A stretch of DNA of 64,000 nt from Aliiroseovarius lamellibrachiae. Its GTDB lineage: Bacteria; Pseudomonadota; Alphaproteobacteria; Rhodobacterales; Rhodobacteraceae. The position numbers and the translations under genes were made by a program. Shown one piece after another: positions 9,039-17,806 of the stretch. The number at the start of each line of letters is the position of its first letter. Within the stretch, counting starts at the first letter, position 1. The notes under the pieces were generated by a model, which was not told the DNA's origin, made no database searches, and was given only the letters and a program-made list of their open reading frames with translations. The DNA is taken from positions 62,001-126,000 of the forward strand of contig NZ_JAHEVJ010000010.1 of assembly GCF_018599245.1 (NCBI RefSeq), written 5' to 3'.

Positions 9039-10004
9039 TCAGGGTTTTGGCGCCATGACACACAACAGTTCAAACATGATCGACGCCCCAAGGTACGCGG
9101 TGGCGCCCGAGGCATCAAACGGGGGCGACACCTCTACCAGATCCGCGCCAATAATATTCAAGCCAGCCAATTCACGCACCACCTGAAGCGCTTGATATGA
9201 ATTTGGTCCCCCCACCTCGGGCGTCCCCGTGCCAGGGGCAAAGGCCGGGTCAACAAAATCAATATCATAGCTGACATAGGTTTCCTGGGATCCGACGATA
9301 CCACGAGCTTCGGCCATGACATCTTCGACACCGCGCGTGTGAAACTCCTCAATCCCGATCACACGAATGCCCACAGACTCGGCAAAATCCCGATCCTCGC
9401 TGTCATATGCGGTGCCGCGAATGCCGATCATCACCACCCGCTTGGGATCTAATAGCCCCTCTTCCACGGCACGGCGAAACGGGGTGCCGTGGGTGTACAT
9501 TGTACCGTCAAAATACGAATGAAACAGGTCCGTATGACTGTCAAAATGCACCATGCCGACAGGGCCATCCTTGGCCAGCGCGCGCAAAATCGGCAGGGTA
9601 CACAGATGATCCCCTCCGCCCGTCAATGGCCGAATCCCCGCCGTTTTTACCCGTGTGTAAAACGCGGTCATGCGTTGCAAGCTGTCCATGACATCCGCCG
9701 GGTTCGGTGCGAAATCCCCCAGATCAGCACAGTTCATCGCCTCAAAGGGGCGCACGCCCGTGGCCCCATTTTGCGCGCGGATCATCGTCGACATATCACG
9801 CAATTGCCGGGGACCATGGCGCGGACCGGGACGATTTGTGGTGCCCCCATCCCACGGCGCGCCGATCAAACCGATATCGACATCACCAAACCGGGGATGA
9901 TCAAAATCCACATGCGGCAGGCGCATAAAGGTTGGCACGCCAGCAAAGCGCGGCAGGACAAAGCCGGAAATGGGCGTGAAAAAGTCATCTGATGTACGGG
10001 GCAT
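9039..10004 (-). CDS. speB: Ureohydrolase, agmatinase-like (copy 1)
   Basis: Manganese ureohydrolase of the arginase/agmatinase family; 321 residues. Metal-binding motifs are intact: GGDHLCTLP, the DSHTD cluster (matching DxHxD) and DIDFVDPAFAPGTGTPEVGG. It probably hydrolyses agmatine or a related guanidino acid to urea plus an amine; the substrate cannot be fixed from sequence. The frame begins six codons earlier, but the ATG before PRTSDD follows an AGGAGG at the right distance. A paralogue lies at 39633-40595. It stands alone between zwf and the HNH gene. Confidence 0.88.
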   Translation of the reverse strand: MPRTSDDFFTPISGFVLPRFAGVPTFMRLPHVDFDHPRFGDVDIGLIGAPWDGGTTNRPGPRHGPRQLRDMSTMIRAQNGATGVRPFEAMNCADLGDFAPNPADVMDSLQRMTAFYTRVKTAGIRPLTGGGDHLCTLPILRALAKDGPVGMVHFDSHTDLFHSYFDGTMYTHGTPFRRAVEEGLLDPKRVVMIGIRGTAYDSEDRDFAESVGIRVIGIEEFHTRGVEDVMAEARGIVGSQETYVSYDIDFVDPAFAPGTGTPEVGGPNSYQALQVVRELAGLNIIGADLVEVSPPFDASGATAYLGASIMFELLCVMAPKP

Positions 10005-10118
10005 GGTATCCTCCTGTTTCACCTGTGCAAATGAAATGACACAGAGTTTTCACCACGCTAGCAGGCGCATTGCCCGTCGTCATGCCCGGTGCGACATTAT
10101 CATGTCATAAATCAGTGA

Positions 10119-10682
10119 TTACCCTTCAAGCTCCGTATCCCAATACAGAAAATCCATCCAAGTCCGGTGCAATCTTTCACGCGGATGGGGCAAACGGCGC
10201 GCCACGGCATCAAGTTCATGCGCCGTGGGTTCATAGGGGGCGCGCCGCAATTTCATCCCCGCCTGTTCCGGCGTGCGATTGGCCTTGCGCACATTGTCGG
10301 CCCCGCAACAAGTGGCAATGTTGTGCCAGTTTGAGCCACCATTTTTGCTGCGCGGCACCACATGATCAAAGGTCAGATCACGGATGTCGAATTGCTCGCC
10401 ACAATACTGACAACGAAATTCATCGCGCAAGAACACGTTGTACCGGGTAAAGGAGACGTTTTTCCGTTTTCGGTAGCGTTTCAGCGCAATCACGGAGGGA
10501 ACTTCGAACGCTTGCGTGGCGGAATGCACCACCACATCCTCATAGGTGCGCACCTCAATCACCCGATCTTGCAACACAGCGACCAAAGCGCTTTGCCAGC
10601 TCCAGATCGACAAGGGCGCATAACTCAGCGGCTGCATATCGGCGTTCAAAACCAGCGTGCGCATATGTGTCATAGCATTCAT
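10119..10682 (-). CDS. HNH endonuclease family protein
   Basis: An approximately 187-residue protein with a complete HNH module: CQYCGEQF, then LTFDHVVPRSKNGGSNWHN, then CCGADN. The paired Cys residues would bind zinc and the DH/N/N residues the catalytic metal. The N-terminus (TLVLNADMQPLSYAPLSIWSWQSA) is the usual start of the stand-alone bacterial HNH family (COG1403). The frame is open 10 codons further, but the ATG at 10682 follows a G-rich ribosome site. It lacks any neighbouring methylase or intron, so a role in restriction or homing is not supported. A structured leader lies directly upstream. Confidence 0.85.
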   Translation of the reverse strand: MNAMTHMRTLVLNADMQPLSYAPLSIWSWQSALVAVLQDRVIEVRTYEDVVVHSATQAFEVPSVIALKRYRKRKNVSFTRYNVFLRDEFRCQYCGEQFDIRDLTFDHVVPRSKNGGSNWHNIATCCGADNVRKANRTPEQAGMKLRRAPYEPTAHELDAVARRLPHPRERLHRTWMDFLYWDTELEG

Positions 10683-10726
10683 GATGCCCCCCCGGCCAGC
10701 GGGCCAAAACACTTGATGGGCGCAAT

Positions 10727-10751
10727 AAAAAAGCGCGTGAAATTCACGCGC
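10727..10751 (-). terminator. Rho-independent terminator before HNH gene
   Basis: GCGCGTGA, a three-base loop and TCACGCGC form an 8-bp stem at 10733-10751, followed on the minus strand by six T residues (10732-10727). It sits 45 bases upstream of the HNH start, so it ends the RNA candidate above or acts as an attenuator. Confidence 0.75.
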
Positions 10752-10941
10752 CTTTGCAACTTAAATCCATGAGATACGGTCATACTTGGCCACATGACAA
10801 AGGGGCGAAACTCGCCCACCGTATGTCGCCAATTGTCTCGTCTGAAATCGCCATCCATTGTGACAGTTTCCTCGCCCTGCAATTTCCTGTCGCGGCAAAC
10901 ACCGCGACCCAAACGGGGCGAGAGCTTTCGCCCCATCGCAT
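10727..10941 (-). ncRNA. Candidate structured RNA or 5' leader before the HNH gene
   Basis: On the minus strand a promoter-like pair TTGTTT (10975-10970) and TATAGT (10953-10948), 16 bases apart, is followed by four perfect short hairpins: 10915-10934 (7 bp), 10889-10908 (7 bp), 10803-10817 (6 bp) and the terminator at 10733-10751 (8 bp) with six U residues. The resulting RNA would be about 215 nt. It could be a free small RNA or a leader that attenuates transcription into the HNH gene 45 bases beyond. No convincing protein frame runs through it; frames cross the terminator. I do not recognise a known family (not tmRNA, RNase P or SRP RNA by conserved motifs). Confidence 0.4.
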
Positions 10942-11042
10942 AGGTTAACTATATATGGGATAGCCAACCAAACAACCCCCTAGATAAGGGGTTGCCTTAG
11001 GCATAATCGGGTCAGGTGACAGGGATGTGACGGATACGAGCG

Positions 11043-11738
11043 TTACTCTTCGCCTTCATCCCCCATTTGCATCTTTTGAATGCCAAGCTTGTCGAGCATG
11101 AATTGAAGCGCCACGGACAGACCCTCCATATCAATGCCGTGGCCCGTGCCTTTCATGATGTAGCCATAGGTTTCAAACCCATTGGCCTCAAGAATTTGAC
11201 CGCTTTCGGTGAAATGAGCAGGCGGCACCATGTCGTCCTGATCCCCATGCACCAGCAACACCGGCGGCTTAGAAACAACATGATCAGCGAAATCATCCGG
11301 CTCAAGCATACGCCCGGAAAACGCCACCAGACCAGCGACAGGTTCAGCACGGCGCGGCAAAACACGAAGCGACAACATCGTCCCTTGAGAAAAGCCAAAA
11401 ACAATGAGTTGCGAAGGGGTTATCCCCTCTTCCTTCAGCACATTATCAAGAAAATTGTTGATGTCGGTATCCGCCATCTCGATCCCGCGCAGACTGTCTT
11501 CCTCAGATGATCCGTCCAGCCATGGAATAGGAAACCACTGATATCCCATCGGGTTGTTCACGCATTTTTCAGGCGCGTCAGGCGCGATAAAGACCGTGTC
11601 GGGCATATGCTCAACCAACGGGTCAGACAGGCCCAAAAGATCCGCGCCATCTGCGCCGTAGCCATGCAAAAACACCACAACCGATTTGGTTGTGCCCGAA
11701 GCCGCAGCGCGGCGTTTTGCATCCAAAATGCGAGTCAT
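11043..11738 (-). CDS. Phospholipase/carboxylesterase family hydrolase
   Basis: A 231-residue alpha/beta hydrolase of the carboxylesterase/acyl-protein thioesterase (YpfH/Abhydrolase_2) family. The catalytic Ser is in GFSQGTMLSL, the Asp in LLVHGDQDDMVP and the His in KGTGHGID; the oxyanion region is LHGYGADGADLL. The start is the ATG that overlaps the upstream stop as TGATG, which couples it to the AlkA-type gene; the longer frame upstream lies inside that gene. Cytoplasmic; natural ester substrate unknown. Confidence 0.87.
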   Translation of the reverse strand: MTRILDAKRRAAASGTTKSVVVFLHGYGADGADLLGLSDPLVEHMPDTVFIAPDAPEKCVNNPMGYQWFPIPWLDGSSEEDSLRGIEMADTDINNFLDNVLKEEGITPSQLIVFGFSQGTMLSLRVLPRRAEPVAGLVAFSGRMLEPDDFADHVVSKPPVLLVHGDQDDMVPPAHFTESGQILEANGFETYGYIMKGTGHGIDMEGLSVALQFMLDKLGIQKMQMGDEGEE

Positions 11739-12367
11739 CAACGGATCCCTTCTCTCTTTTTGATAGTGCGGTAATAGGCCCACAAGAGCCGCGCCGCAAC
11801 GCCCCGCCACGGCGACCACGCGTCAGACATCACGCGCATCTCGCGCGAGGTTGGGCGCGCAGGCAATGAAAACAGCACTTTCGCCGCCTCTTGCAGGGCC
11901 AAATCCCCAGCTGGAAAAACATCGGCACGACCCAATGAAAACAGGGCATAAATTTCGGCGGTCCATTCGCCAATGCCCGACACAGCGGTCAGGATTTTCA
12001 TCACCTCATCTGTGGGCATGCCCCGTAAGGCCGGGTAATCAATACCGGCCCGCGCCAGCGCATGTGCATATTTAATCTTTGGCCGCGACAGGCCCAACGC
12101 GGCCAAATCGGCGTCACTGGCCGCAGCCACGCGGTCAGCCGCGGTCATCTCGGCCCCCTCAATCCGGGTCCAAATCGCAGCGGCGGAGGCGGTTGAAACC
12201 TGTTGGCCGATGATCGCGGAAAACAGCGCCTCGAACCCATCCCCGCGCAGGCGAAGTGGAATTTCGTCAATCGCCTCAATCACCTGCAAAAATCGTGCGT
12301 CTTGCCCAACCAACCAATTGGCCCCTTCGCGCAAACAATCTGGGCCAAGGATCACACGTTCATCCAT
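11738..12367 (-). CDS. AlkA-type DNA-3-methyladenine glycosylase
   Basis: A 209-residue base-excision glycosylase of the HhH-GPD superfamily, removing alkylated purines. The helix-hairpin-helix and GPD region is clear: LTAVSGIGEWTAEIYALFSLGRADVFPAGD, where the final Asp is the expected catalytic residue. N-terminal helices with FEALFSAIIGQQVSTASAAAIW are typical. It is shorter than E. coli AlkA and lacks the AlkA N-terminal domain, as many alphaproteobacterial members do. It overlaps cobK by 8 bases and the next gene by 1 base, so it is part of a minus-strand run cbiD-cobK-alkA-type-esterase. Confidence 0.88.
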   Translation of the reverse strand: MDERVILGPDCLREGANWLVGQDARFLQVIEAIDEIPLRLRGDGFEALFSAIIGQQVSTASAAAIWTRIEGAEMTAADRVAAASDADLAALGLSRPKIKYAHALARAGIDYPALRGMPTDEVMKILTAVSGIGEWTAEIYALFSLGRADVFPAGDLALQEAAKVLFSLPARPTSREMRVMSDAWSPWRGVAARLLWAYYRTIKKREGIR

Positions 12368-13112
12368 TCTGACGCTCCACCAATTCCGCCACCCAGGTCA
12401 AGGCGTCAGCCACATTCTCCACGGTTGGCGCATCGGGGCCTTGCGGCCGGTCGATCATCGCCACAGACAGCCCCAGCGCGCGCGCGGCATCCAGCTTTGC
12501 GCGCGTGGCCCCACCCGCGTTCTTCGCCACGATCCAAGTGATTCCTAGCTCATGAAACAGGGTGGTTTCCGCATCCTTAGAAAATGGAGGGCGCCCGATG
12601 ACCCATCCCCCAGACAGGGGAAATGGCTCTGGTCCCGCCTCTATGCGCCGACAAAACAGCACCCGCCCCGGCAGCGCCTGTGCAATATCGTGACTATGGC
12701 TACCGGTTGTTAAAAAAACCTTTTCTCCCAAGGGCATAAGGGATGACAATTCCTCAACCGTTGCAACAGGGTGCCAGATCTCATCCGGGTTCGGCGCCCA
12801 TTCTGGACGATTAAGACGCAGATAGGGGAGCGCCAGTTCCTGGCAAATTTCATGGCTGCGGTGGGGGATCTTTTTTGCAAATGGATGGGTCGCATCAATC
12901 AGCATATCAAAGCTTTCGCGGCGCATATACTCAACCTGCGCCTGTCGCCCGCCAAACCCACCGCGTCTGGTAGGAACAACCAGCGATTTTGGTGCCGCAG
13001 TCACCCCCGCCAAAGAGGCCACAACCTGATGGCCCGCTTGTACCAGGCCTTTCGCCACCCCCCGCGCCTCTGCCGTTCCGGCCAGCAAAAGGATCTTTAA
13101 CCCGCCGTTCAT
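12360..13112 (-). CDS. cobK: Precorrin-6A reductase
   Basis: Reduces the corrin macrocycle (precorrin-6A to dihydro form) during cobalamin synthesis. The 250-residue protein opens with a CobK/CbiJ-type nucleotide-binding loop KILLLAGTAEARGVAKGL and contains DATHPFAKKIPHRSHEIC and FLTTGSHS, family hallmarks. It overlaps the end of cbiD by 4 bases and the glycosylase gene by 8 bases. The CobK (NADPH) versus CbiJ type cannot be separated from sequence reading alone. Confidence 0.93.
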   Translation of the reverse strand: MNGGLKILLLAGTAEARGVAKGLVQAGHQVVASLAGVTAAPKSLVVPTRRGGFGGRQAQVEYMRRESFDMLIDATHPFAKKIPHRSHEICQELALPYLRLNRPEWAPNPDEIWHPVATVEELSSLMPLGEKVFLTTGSHSHDIAQALPGRVLFCRRIEAGPEPFPLSGGWVIGRPPFSKDAETTLFHELGITWIVAKNAGGATRAKLDAARALGLSVAMIDRPQGPDAPTVENVADALTWVAELVERQNG

Positions 13113-14161
13113 TTTGCCCGCGCAATGACCGCGCCGTTGCGGTCAATCACCACGACATCTGGCACACATGGCGCATCACGCAGGAAAAACCGAACCTGAT
13201 CCAAAGCCCTGCCTGCAACCATTTGAGACATGTATTTTCCATGCTTTTCAAGAACTTGAAGGGCAGTATTCATATGTCGAACAGTCTCATCGCCCAACCA
13301 TTCTGCCAACAGATCAAAATCCACCTGACTGCGCCCGGAATGCAAATCCCGCGCCCCTTGGGCCAATTTGGTCAGCTTACCGATACCACCACCAACCGTG
13401 ACACGATCCACCGGGTGACGGGCGAGATATTTCAACATGCCCCCGGCAAAATCGCCCATATCAATCATGGCCCCTTCGCTAAGATCATAAAGCCCCTGAA
13501 CCGTTGCTTCGGAGGTGGCGCCGGTACAGCCCGCGACATGAGTTAATCCCGTCGCGCGGGCCACATCAATGCCGCGGTGAATGGATGCAATCCACGCCGC
13601 ACAAGAAAACGGGCGCACAATGCCTGTGGTGCCAAGGATTGACAGCCCGCCGACGATTCCAAGTCGGGGATTCCATGTCTTTTGCGCAAGCGCCTCACCA
13701 TTTGGCACAGAAATTGTCACATCAAGATCGGGGGCGCGACCAAATCGCTCACTCGCGGCCTCGATCACGCCGGTAATCATCTGGCGCGGCACTGGATTGA
13801 TCGCGGGTTCGCCCGCTGGGATTGGCAGCCCCGGTTTGGTGACCATCCCCACGCCCACCCCCGCCAGGAAGCGAATGCCTTGCCCGGGTTGGCCGCTGCT
13901 GACGCGCGACAGGATGAGCGCACCATGGGTTACATCCGGGTCGTCGCCTGCGTCTTTTATCACCCCCACCTCGGCCCAGTTTTCACCGTGTCGGGTTATG
14001 TCCAACGCAAACTCAGGGGTTTCACCTTTTGGCAAGGTAATCACAACACGCTCTGGAAACGCGCCCCCCCACAGCCGTTCAATCGCAGCACAAGTGGCGG
14101 CGGTGGCACAGGCACCCGTGGTCCAGCCACGGCGCAATTGGGGGGCGTCAGGTGATGTCAT
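13109..14161 (-). CDS. cbiD: Cobalt-precorrin-5B C1-methyltransferase
   Basis: Methylates C-1 of the corrin ring with S-adenosylmethionine. The product (350 residues from the chosen ATG) begins with the diagnostic LRRGWTTGACATAATCAA and carries GCTGATSEATVQGLYDLSEGAMIDMGDFAGGMLKY further on. An ATG 12 codons upstream is possible, but nothing resembling the family precedes MTSPDAPQL. CbiD is the enzyme of the cobalt-early pathway, yet its neighbours (CobK, CobB) also occur in the late pathway. It overlaps cobK by 4 bases and diverges from cobA. Confidence 0.93.
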   Translation of the reverse strand: MTSPDAPQLRRGWTTGACATAATCAAIERLWGGAFPERVVITLPKGETPEFALDITRHGENWAEVGVIKDAGDDPDVTHGALILSRVSSGQPGQGIRFLAGVGVGMVTKPGLPIPAGEPAINPVPRQMITGVIEAASERFGRAPDLDVTISVPNGEALAQKTWNPRLGIVGGLSILGTTGIVRPFSCAAWIASIHRGIDVARATGLTHVAGCTGATSEATVQGLYDLSEGAMIDMGDFAGGMLKYLARHPVDRVTVGGGIGKLTKLAQGARDLHSGRSQVDFDLLAEWLGDETVRHMNTALQVLEKHGKYMSQMVAGRALDQVRFFLRDAPCVPDVVVIDRNGAVIARAK

Positions 14162-14319
14162 CCGGGCGACTATAGCCCCGCGACCGGCCGCCGCCAATCA
14201 CCCTTTCACGCGCTTTGCCAAACGTTTGCGACCTTATTTGCCCCAAACGCTTCGCAGGTTTTTCGCCAAATGTCGCAACCTGACTTTCCCACGCCCGCGA
14301 CGCCGCCTATAAGGCAGGC

Positions 14320-15201
14320 ATGCAAGAGACACACACATATGCACCCGCGCTTCCCGCCTCTGACTGGCCCGCCTCTGACTGGCCTGAGTTTAAACCCGGC
14401 TGGGTTTGGTTGGTGGGGGCTGGCCCCGGTGACCCCGGCCTGTTGACGCTGCATGCATTAAATGCGTTGAAACAGGCGGATGTGATTGTCTATGACGCGC
14501 TGGTGCAAAAAGTTATTCTGGACTGGGCGCGCCCGGACGCCGAAATTGTCTATGCAGGCAAACGCGGCGGCAAGCCATCGGCCAAGCAACGTGATATTTC
14601 GCTGCAATTGGTGGATTACGCCCGCGCGGGCAAACGCGTGTTGCGCCTGAAAGGTGGCGATCCCTTTGTGTTTGGGCGTGGCGGCGAAGAGGGGCAGACC
14701 CTTGTGCAACACGACATCCCCATTCGCATCATTCCCGGCATCTCGGCGGGCATTGGCGGGTTGGCCTATGCGGGCATCCCTGTGACGCACCGCGATGTGA
14801 ACCAATCCGTGACCTTTGTGACCGGGCATGATCAATCAGGGGCCACGCCCAGCTCGCTTGACTGGGCCGCGATTTCCAAAGGATCCCAGGTGCTTGTGAT
14901 CTATATGGGCATGAAACATCTGGACCGCATTCGGTCTGCGCTGCTGTCTGCAAACCGGCCCGAGGAGGAGCCTGTGGCGATCGTTTCAAACGCCACAACG
15001 CCTGAACAAAAAGTGCTGGAAACCACGCTTGGCACCTGTGTCGAAGATGCAGAGGCCCAGGGGTTTGGCCCACCTGCCATCATCTGTATTGGCCGCGCGA
15101 CAATGATGCGTCAGGCGCTGGATTGGCAGGCCATTGCCCGAGGGGAGCCACCACGTAACACAGACCCATTGGGGCGTGGTCGCCCCGCCGAGGATCGGTG
15201 A
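14320..15201 (+). CDS. cobA: Uroporphyrinogen-III C-methyltransferase
   Basis: Makes precorrin-2, the branch point to siroheme and cobalamin. The 293-residue single-domain SUMT shows WLVGAGPGDPGLLTLHALNALKQADVIVYDALV, LKGGDPFVFGRGGEE and AGIPVTHRD in order. It has no fused CysG reductase or HemD part. Residues 12-21 contain an exact two-fold repeat PASDW, from a 15-base tandem duplication. Its stop overlaps the cobB start (TGATG). It diverges from cbiD across 158 bases; I see no cobalamin riboswitch there. Confidence 0.95.
   Translation: MQETHTYAPALPASDWPASDWPEFKPGWVWLVGAGPGDPGLLTLHALNALKQADVIVYDALVQKVILDWARPDAEIVYAGKRGGKPSAKQRDISLQLVDYARAGKRVLRLKGGDPFVFGRGGEEGQTLVQHDIPIRIIPGISAGIGGLAYAGIPVTHRDVNQSVTFVTGHDQSGATPSSLDWAAISKGSQVLVIYMGMKHLDRIRSALLSANRPEEEPVAIVSNATTPEQKVLETTLGTCVEDAEAQGFGPPAIICIGRATMMRQALDWQAIARGEPPRNTDPLGRGRPAEDR
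14353..14382 (+). repeat. Exact 15-base tandem duplication inside cobA
   Basis: Bases 14353-14367 are repeated exactly at 14368-14382, in frame, giving PASDW twice in the N-terminal extension before the SUMT domain. It looks recent and probably has no effect on catalysis. Confidence 0.9.
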
Positions 15202-16514
15202 TGCCATACACTGGTACATCGCGCGGTTTGATCATCGCGGCGCCCTCCTCCGGGTCGGGAAAAACCACACTTACCCTTGGTATTTTACGCGCATTGACCA
15301 ATCAAGGCGTGGCAGTGCGCGGGGCAAAATCAGGCCCCGATTACATTGATCCCCGTTTTCATGCCGCCGCTTGCGGGCGGGAATGTGTGAATTTGGACGC
15401 TTGGGCGATGTCGCCAGATCGTCTGCGTCGCCTGGCGACATCCGGTGACGATGCCGAAGCGAGTGCGGGCGACGATCTCTTGATCATCGAAGGGGCGATG
15501 GGTCTTTTTGACGGCGCTCCGCCTGTTGGAAAAGGCGCCACGGCGGACCTTGCGCGCCAATTGAACCTGCCGGTTGTGCTGGTGGTGGATTGCGCCCGGA
15601 TGGCACAATCCCTGGCACCCTTGGTGGCGGGATTTGCCGCCCATGACCCTGATGTCCGGGTGGCTGGCGTGATCCTGAACCAAATCGGCAGCGCCCGACA
15701 TGAGGCGATGCTGCGCGGAGCCATGGCCCGTATCAACCTGCCTGTGCTGGGCGCGGTGTATCGTCAGGATCAAATGACCCACCCGTCACGTCACCTGGGA
15801 TTGGTACAGGCGGGAGAGCACCCCGATTTACAAGCCTATCTCGACCGGGTTGGCGCGGCCGTCACGGAAGCGGTTGATCTTGAGGCATTAACGTCGCTGG
15901 CGGCGCCGCTGCCCACGGCAGGCAAAGCCCCACAACTGACCCCGCCCGGATCGCGGATCGCTGTGGCACATGACCGCGCTTTTGCCTTTGCCTATCCGCA
16001 TATTCTGGCCGATTGGCGCGCGGCAGGGGCTGAGGTTTTGCCCTTTTCACCGCTTGCGGATGAGGCGCCAGATCCTGACGCTGATTTCATTTTTCTACCT
16101 GGTGGCTATCCTGAATTGCACGCGGCCCAATTGGCTGCGGCCAAGACGTTTAAATCGGGGATGCGTGGCGCCACTTGTCCGATTTATGGCGAATGCGGGG
16201 GGTTTATGACCCTTGGACAAACCATTGTAGACAAAGAGGGAATTTCCCACGACATGTTGGGTCTCTTGGCATTGGAGACCAGCTTTGCCACCCGAAAATT
16301 GCATTTGGGGTATCGTCAAGTCATCGCCCATGATGGCCCTTTTAAGGGGGTGTGGAACGCGCATGAGTTCCACTACGCCACCATATTACGTGCTGAAGGT
16401 ACACCGTTGTTTGAGGCAACAGATGCCGAAGGTCAGACCCTTGTGCCGATGGGATTGATCCAAGGCAACGTGTCGGGCAGCTATGCCCATCTCATCGACA
16501 AAGATGCGCCATAA
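15201..16514 (+). CDS. cobB: Cobyrinate/hydrogenobyrinate a,c-diamide synthase
   Basis: Amidates the a and c side chains of the corrin ring using glutamine and ATP. The 437-residue protein has a P-loop IAAPSSGSGKTTLTLGIL near the N-terminus, KSGPDYIDPRFH, EGAMGLFDG and a C-terminal class I glutaminase-like domain with the nucleophile in YGECGGFMTLG and His in NAHEFHYA. A GTG one codon earlier is possible, but the ATG forming TGATG with the cobA stop is favoured. With cobA it forms a two-gene plus-strand unit. Confidence 0.95.
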   Translation: MPYTGTSRGLIIAAPSSGSGKTTLTLGILRALTNQGVAVRGAKSGPDYIDPRFHAAACGRECVNLDAWAMSPDRLRRLATSGDDAEASAGDDLLIIEGAMGLFDGAPPVGKGATADLARQLNLPVVLVVDCARMAQSLAPLVAGFAAHDPDVRVAGVILNQIGSARHEAMLRGAMARINLPVLGAVYRQDQMTHPSRHLGLVQAGEHPDLQAYLDRVGAAVTEAVDLEALTSLAAPLPTAGKAPQLTPPGSRIAVAHDRAFAFAYPHILADWRAAGAEVLPFSPLADEAPDPDADFIFLPGGYPELHAAQLAAAKTFKSGMRGATCPIYGECGGFMTLGQTIVDKEGISHDMLGLLALETSFATRKLHLGYRQVIAHDGPFKGVWNAHEFHYATILRAEGTPLFEATDAEGQTLVPMGLIQGNVSGSYAHLIDKDAP

Positions 16515-16582
16515 GCAAGACCAATCCCCTGCATCACGAAATTTGATTGGTGCACAGGTGAAACGACGGATACGGATGCAGC

Positions 16583-17806
16583 ATGACGCATATGAACGCC
16601 CTTCCCGCTGACAACAGCCGCGCAAAGCGCAATGTGACCATCCTTGTATTGGCGCAGGCCATTCTTGGGGCGCAGATGCCGATGATTTTCACCATGGCGG
16701 GGCTTGCGGGGCAGTCTTTAGCCTCTAACATTTGCTGGGCGACCTTGCCAATCTCGCTGATGGTGGGCGGGTCGATGTTTTGGGCAAACCCGGTCAGCTG
16801 GGTGATGCAGACCTTTGGCCGTCGTATTGGCTTTTGGCTGGGAACACTCGGCGGATCCGTGGGGGCGGCAATCAGTGCATATGCGCTGTCTCAAGCCGAT
16901 TTCACCCTGTTCCTTGTCGGCTCCTTCATCATGGGGCTTTATCAATCGGCACAGGGGTTTTACCGCTTTGCCGCCGCCGACACCGCCACGCCTGAGTTCC
17001 GCCCCAAGGCGATTTCTTATGTGATGGCCGGGGGGCTGGCCGCGGCCGTGATAGGCCCGCAGCTTTTCAACCTTACCAATGACATGATGGTGGTTCCCTT
17101 TATGGGGGCGTATGTGGCGGTGATCGGCATCAACCTTGTTGGCTCGCTCCTGTTCTTTGGGCTAGACATTCCAAAGCCTGAGAAACCCCACGCAGATGCC
17201 CCCAAAGGCCGCACTCGGTTAGAGTTGTTGCGTGACCCGGTGATTGCCGTCGCGATCATCTGTGGCATGGTGTCTTATGCGTTGATGAACCTGGTGATGA
17301 CCTCAACCCCACTGGCGGTGGTTGGCTGTGGGTTTGAAACCGATATGGCCGGGAATATTGTCACTGCACATGTGCTGGCAATGTTCATTCCCAGCTTTTT
17401 CACCGGTCATTTGATTGCCCGCTTTGGCACCCGAAAGGTGATCGCTTTGGGCCTGACCATCCTTGGCCTTGCCGGCATTATTGCCCTGCAAGGGGTTGAG
17501 CTTGAGAACTTCTTTCTCGCGCTCGTCATGCTGGGCCTTGGTTGGAACTTTGGCTTTATTGGCGCCACCACGATGCTGTCCGGCGCCCACGCGCCAGAAG
17601 AACGCGGCCGCGTACAGGGCATGAACGATATGATCGTGTTTGGTTGTGTGACTGTGGCGTCCTTGGCCTCGGGCGGTTTGATGAACTGTTCTGGCGGCAG
17701 CGCGGTTGAGGGCTGGTCCGCCGTGAACCTCGCCATGGTGCCCTTCTTGGCGCTGGCTGGCGCGTCGCTGATCTGGTTGATGCTGCGCCCGCGTGATGAG
17801 ATTTGA
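16583..17806 (+). CDS. Major facilitator superfamily transporter
   Basis: A 407-residue membrane protein with about 12 hydrophobic segments. It has an MFS-like A-motif region after TM2 (MQTFGRRIGFWLGTLGG) and again after TM8 (IARFGTRKVIALG). The central loop (IPKPEKPHADAPKGRTRLELL) separates two six-helix halves. The substrate is unknown; closeness to the cob genes (68 bases from cobB) does not prove a role in cobalamin traffic. Its stop overlaps the start of the next gene (TGATG). Confidence 0.85.
   Translation: MTHMNALPADNSRAKRNVTILVLAQAILGAQMPMIFTMAGLAGQSLASNICWATLPISLMVGGSMFWANPVSWVMQTFGRRIGFWLGTLGGSVGAAISAYALSQADFTLFLVGSFIMGLYQSAQGFYRFAAADTATPEFRPKAISYVMAGGLAAAVIGPQLFNLTNDMMVVPFMGAYVAVIGINLVGSLLFFGLDIPKPEKPHADAPKGRTRLELLRDPVIAVAIICGMVSYALMNLVMTSTPLAVVGCGFETDMAGNIVTAHVLAMFIPSFFTGHLIARFGTRKVIALGLTILGLAGIIALQGVELENFFLALVMLGLGWNFGFIGATTMLSGAHAPEERGRVQGMNDMIVFGCVTVASLASGGLMNCSGGSAVEGWSAVNLAMVPFLALAGASLIWLMLRPRDEI

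Noticed and set aside
10679-10936. 85-residue frame in the RNA candidate
   Set aside because: It reads straight through the terminator stem and lacks any family; the hairpin series explains the interval better, though a small peptide cannot be fully excluded.
14162-14319. Cobalamin riboswitch in the cbiD-cobA gap
   Set aside because: No B12 box (GCCACTG) on either strand.
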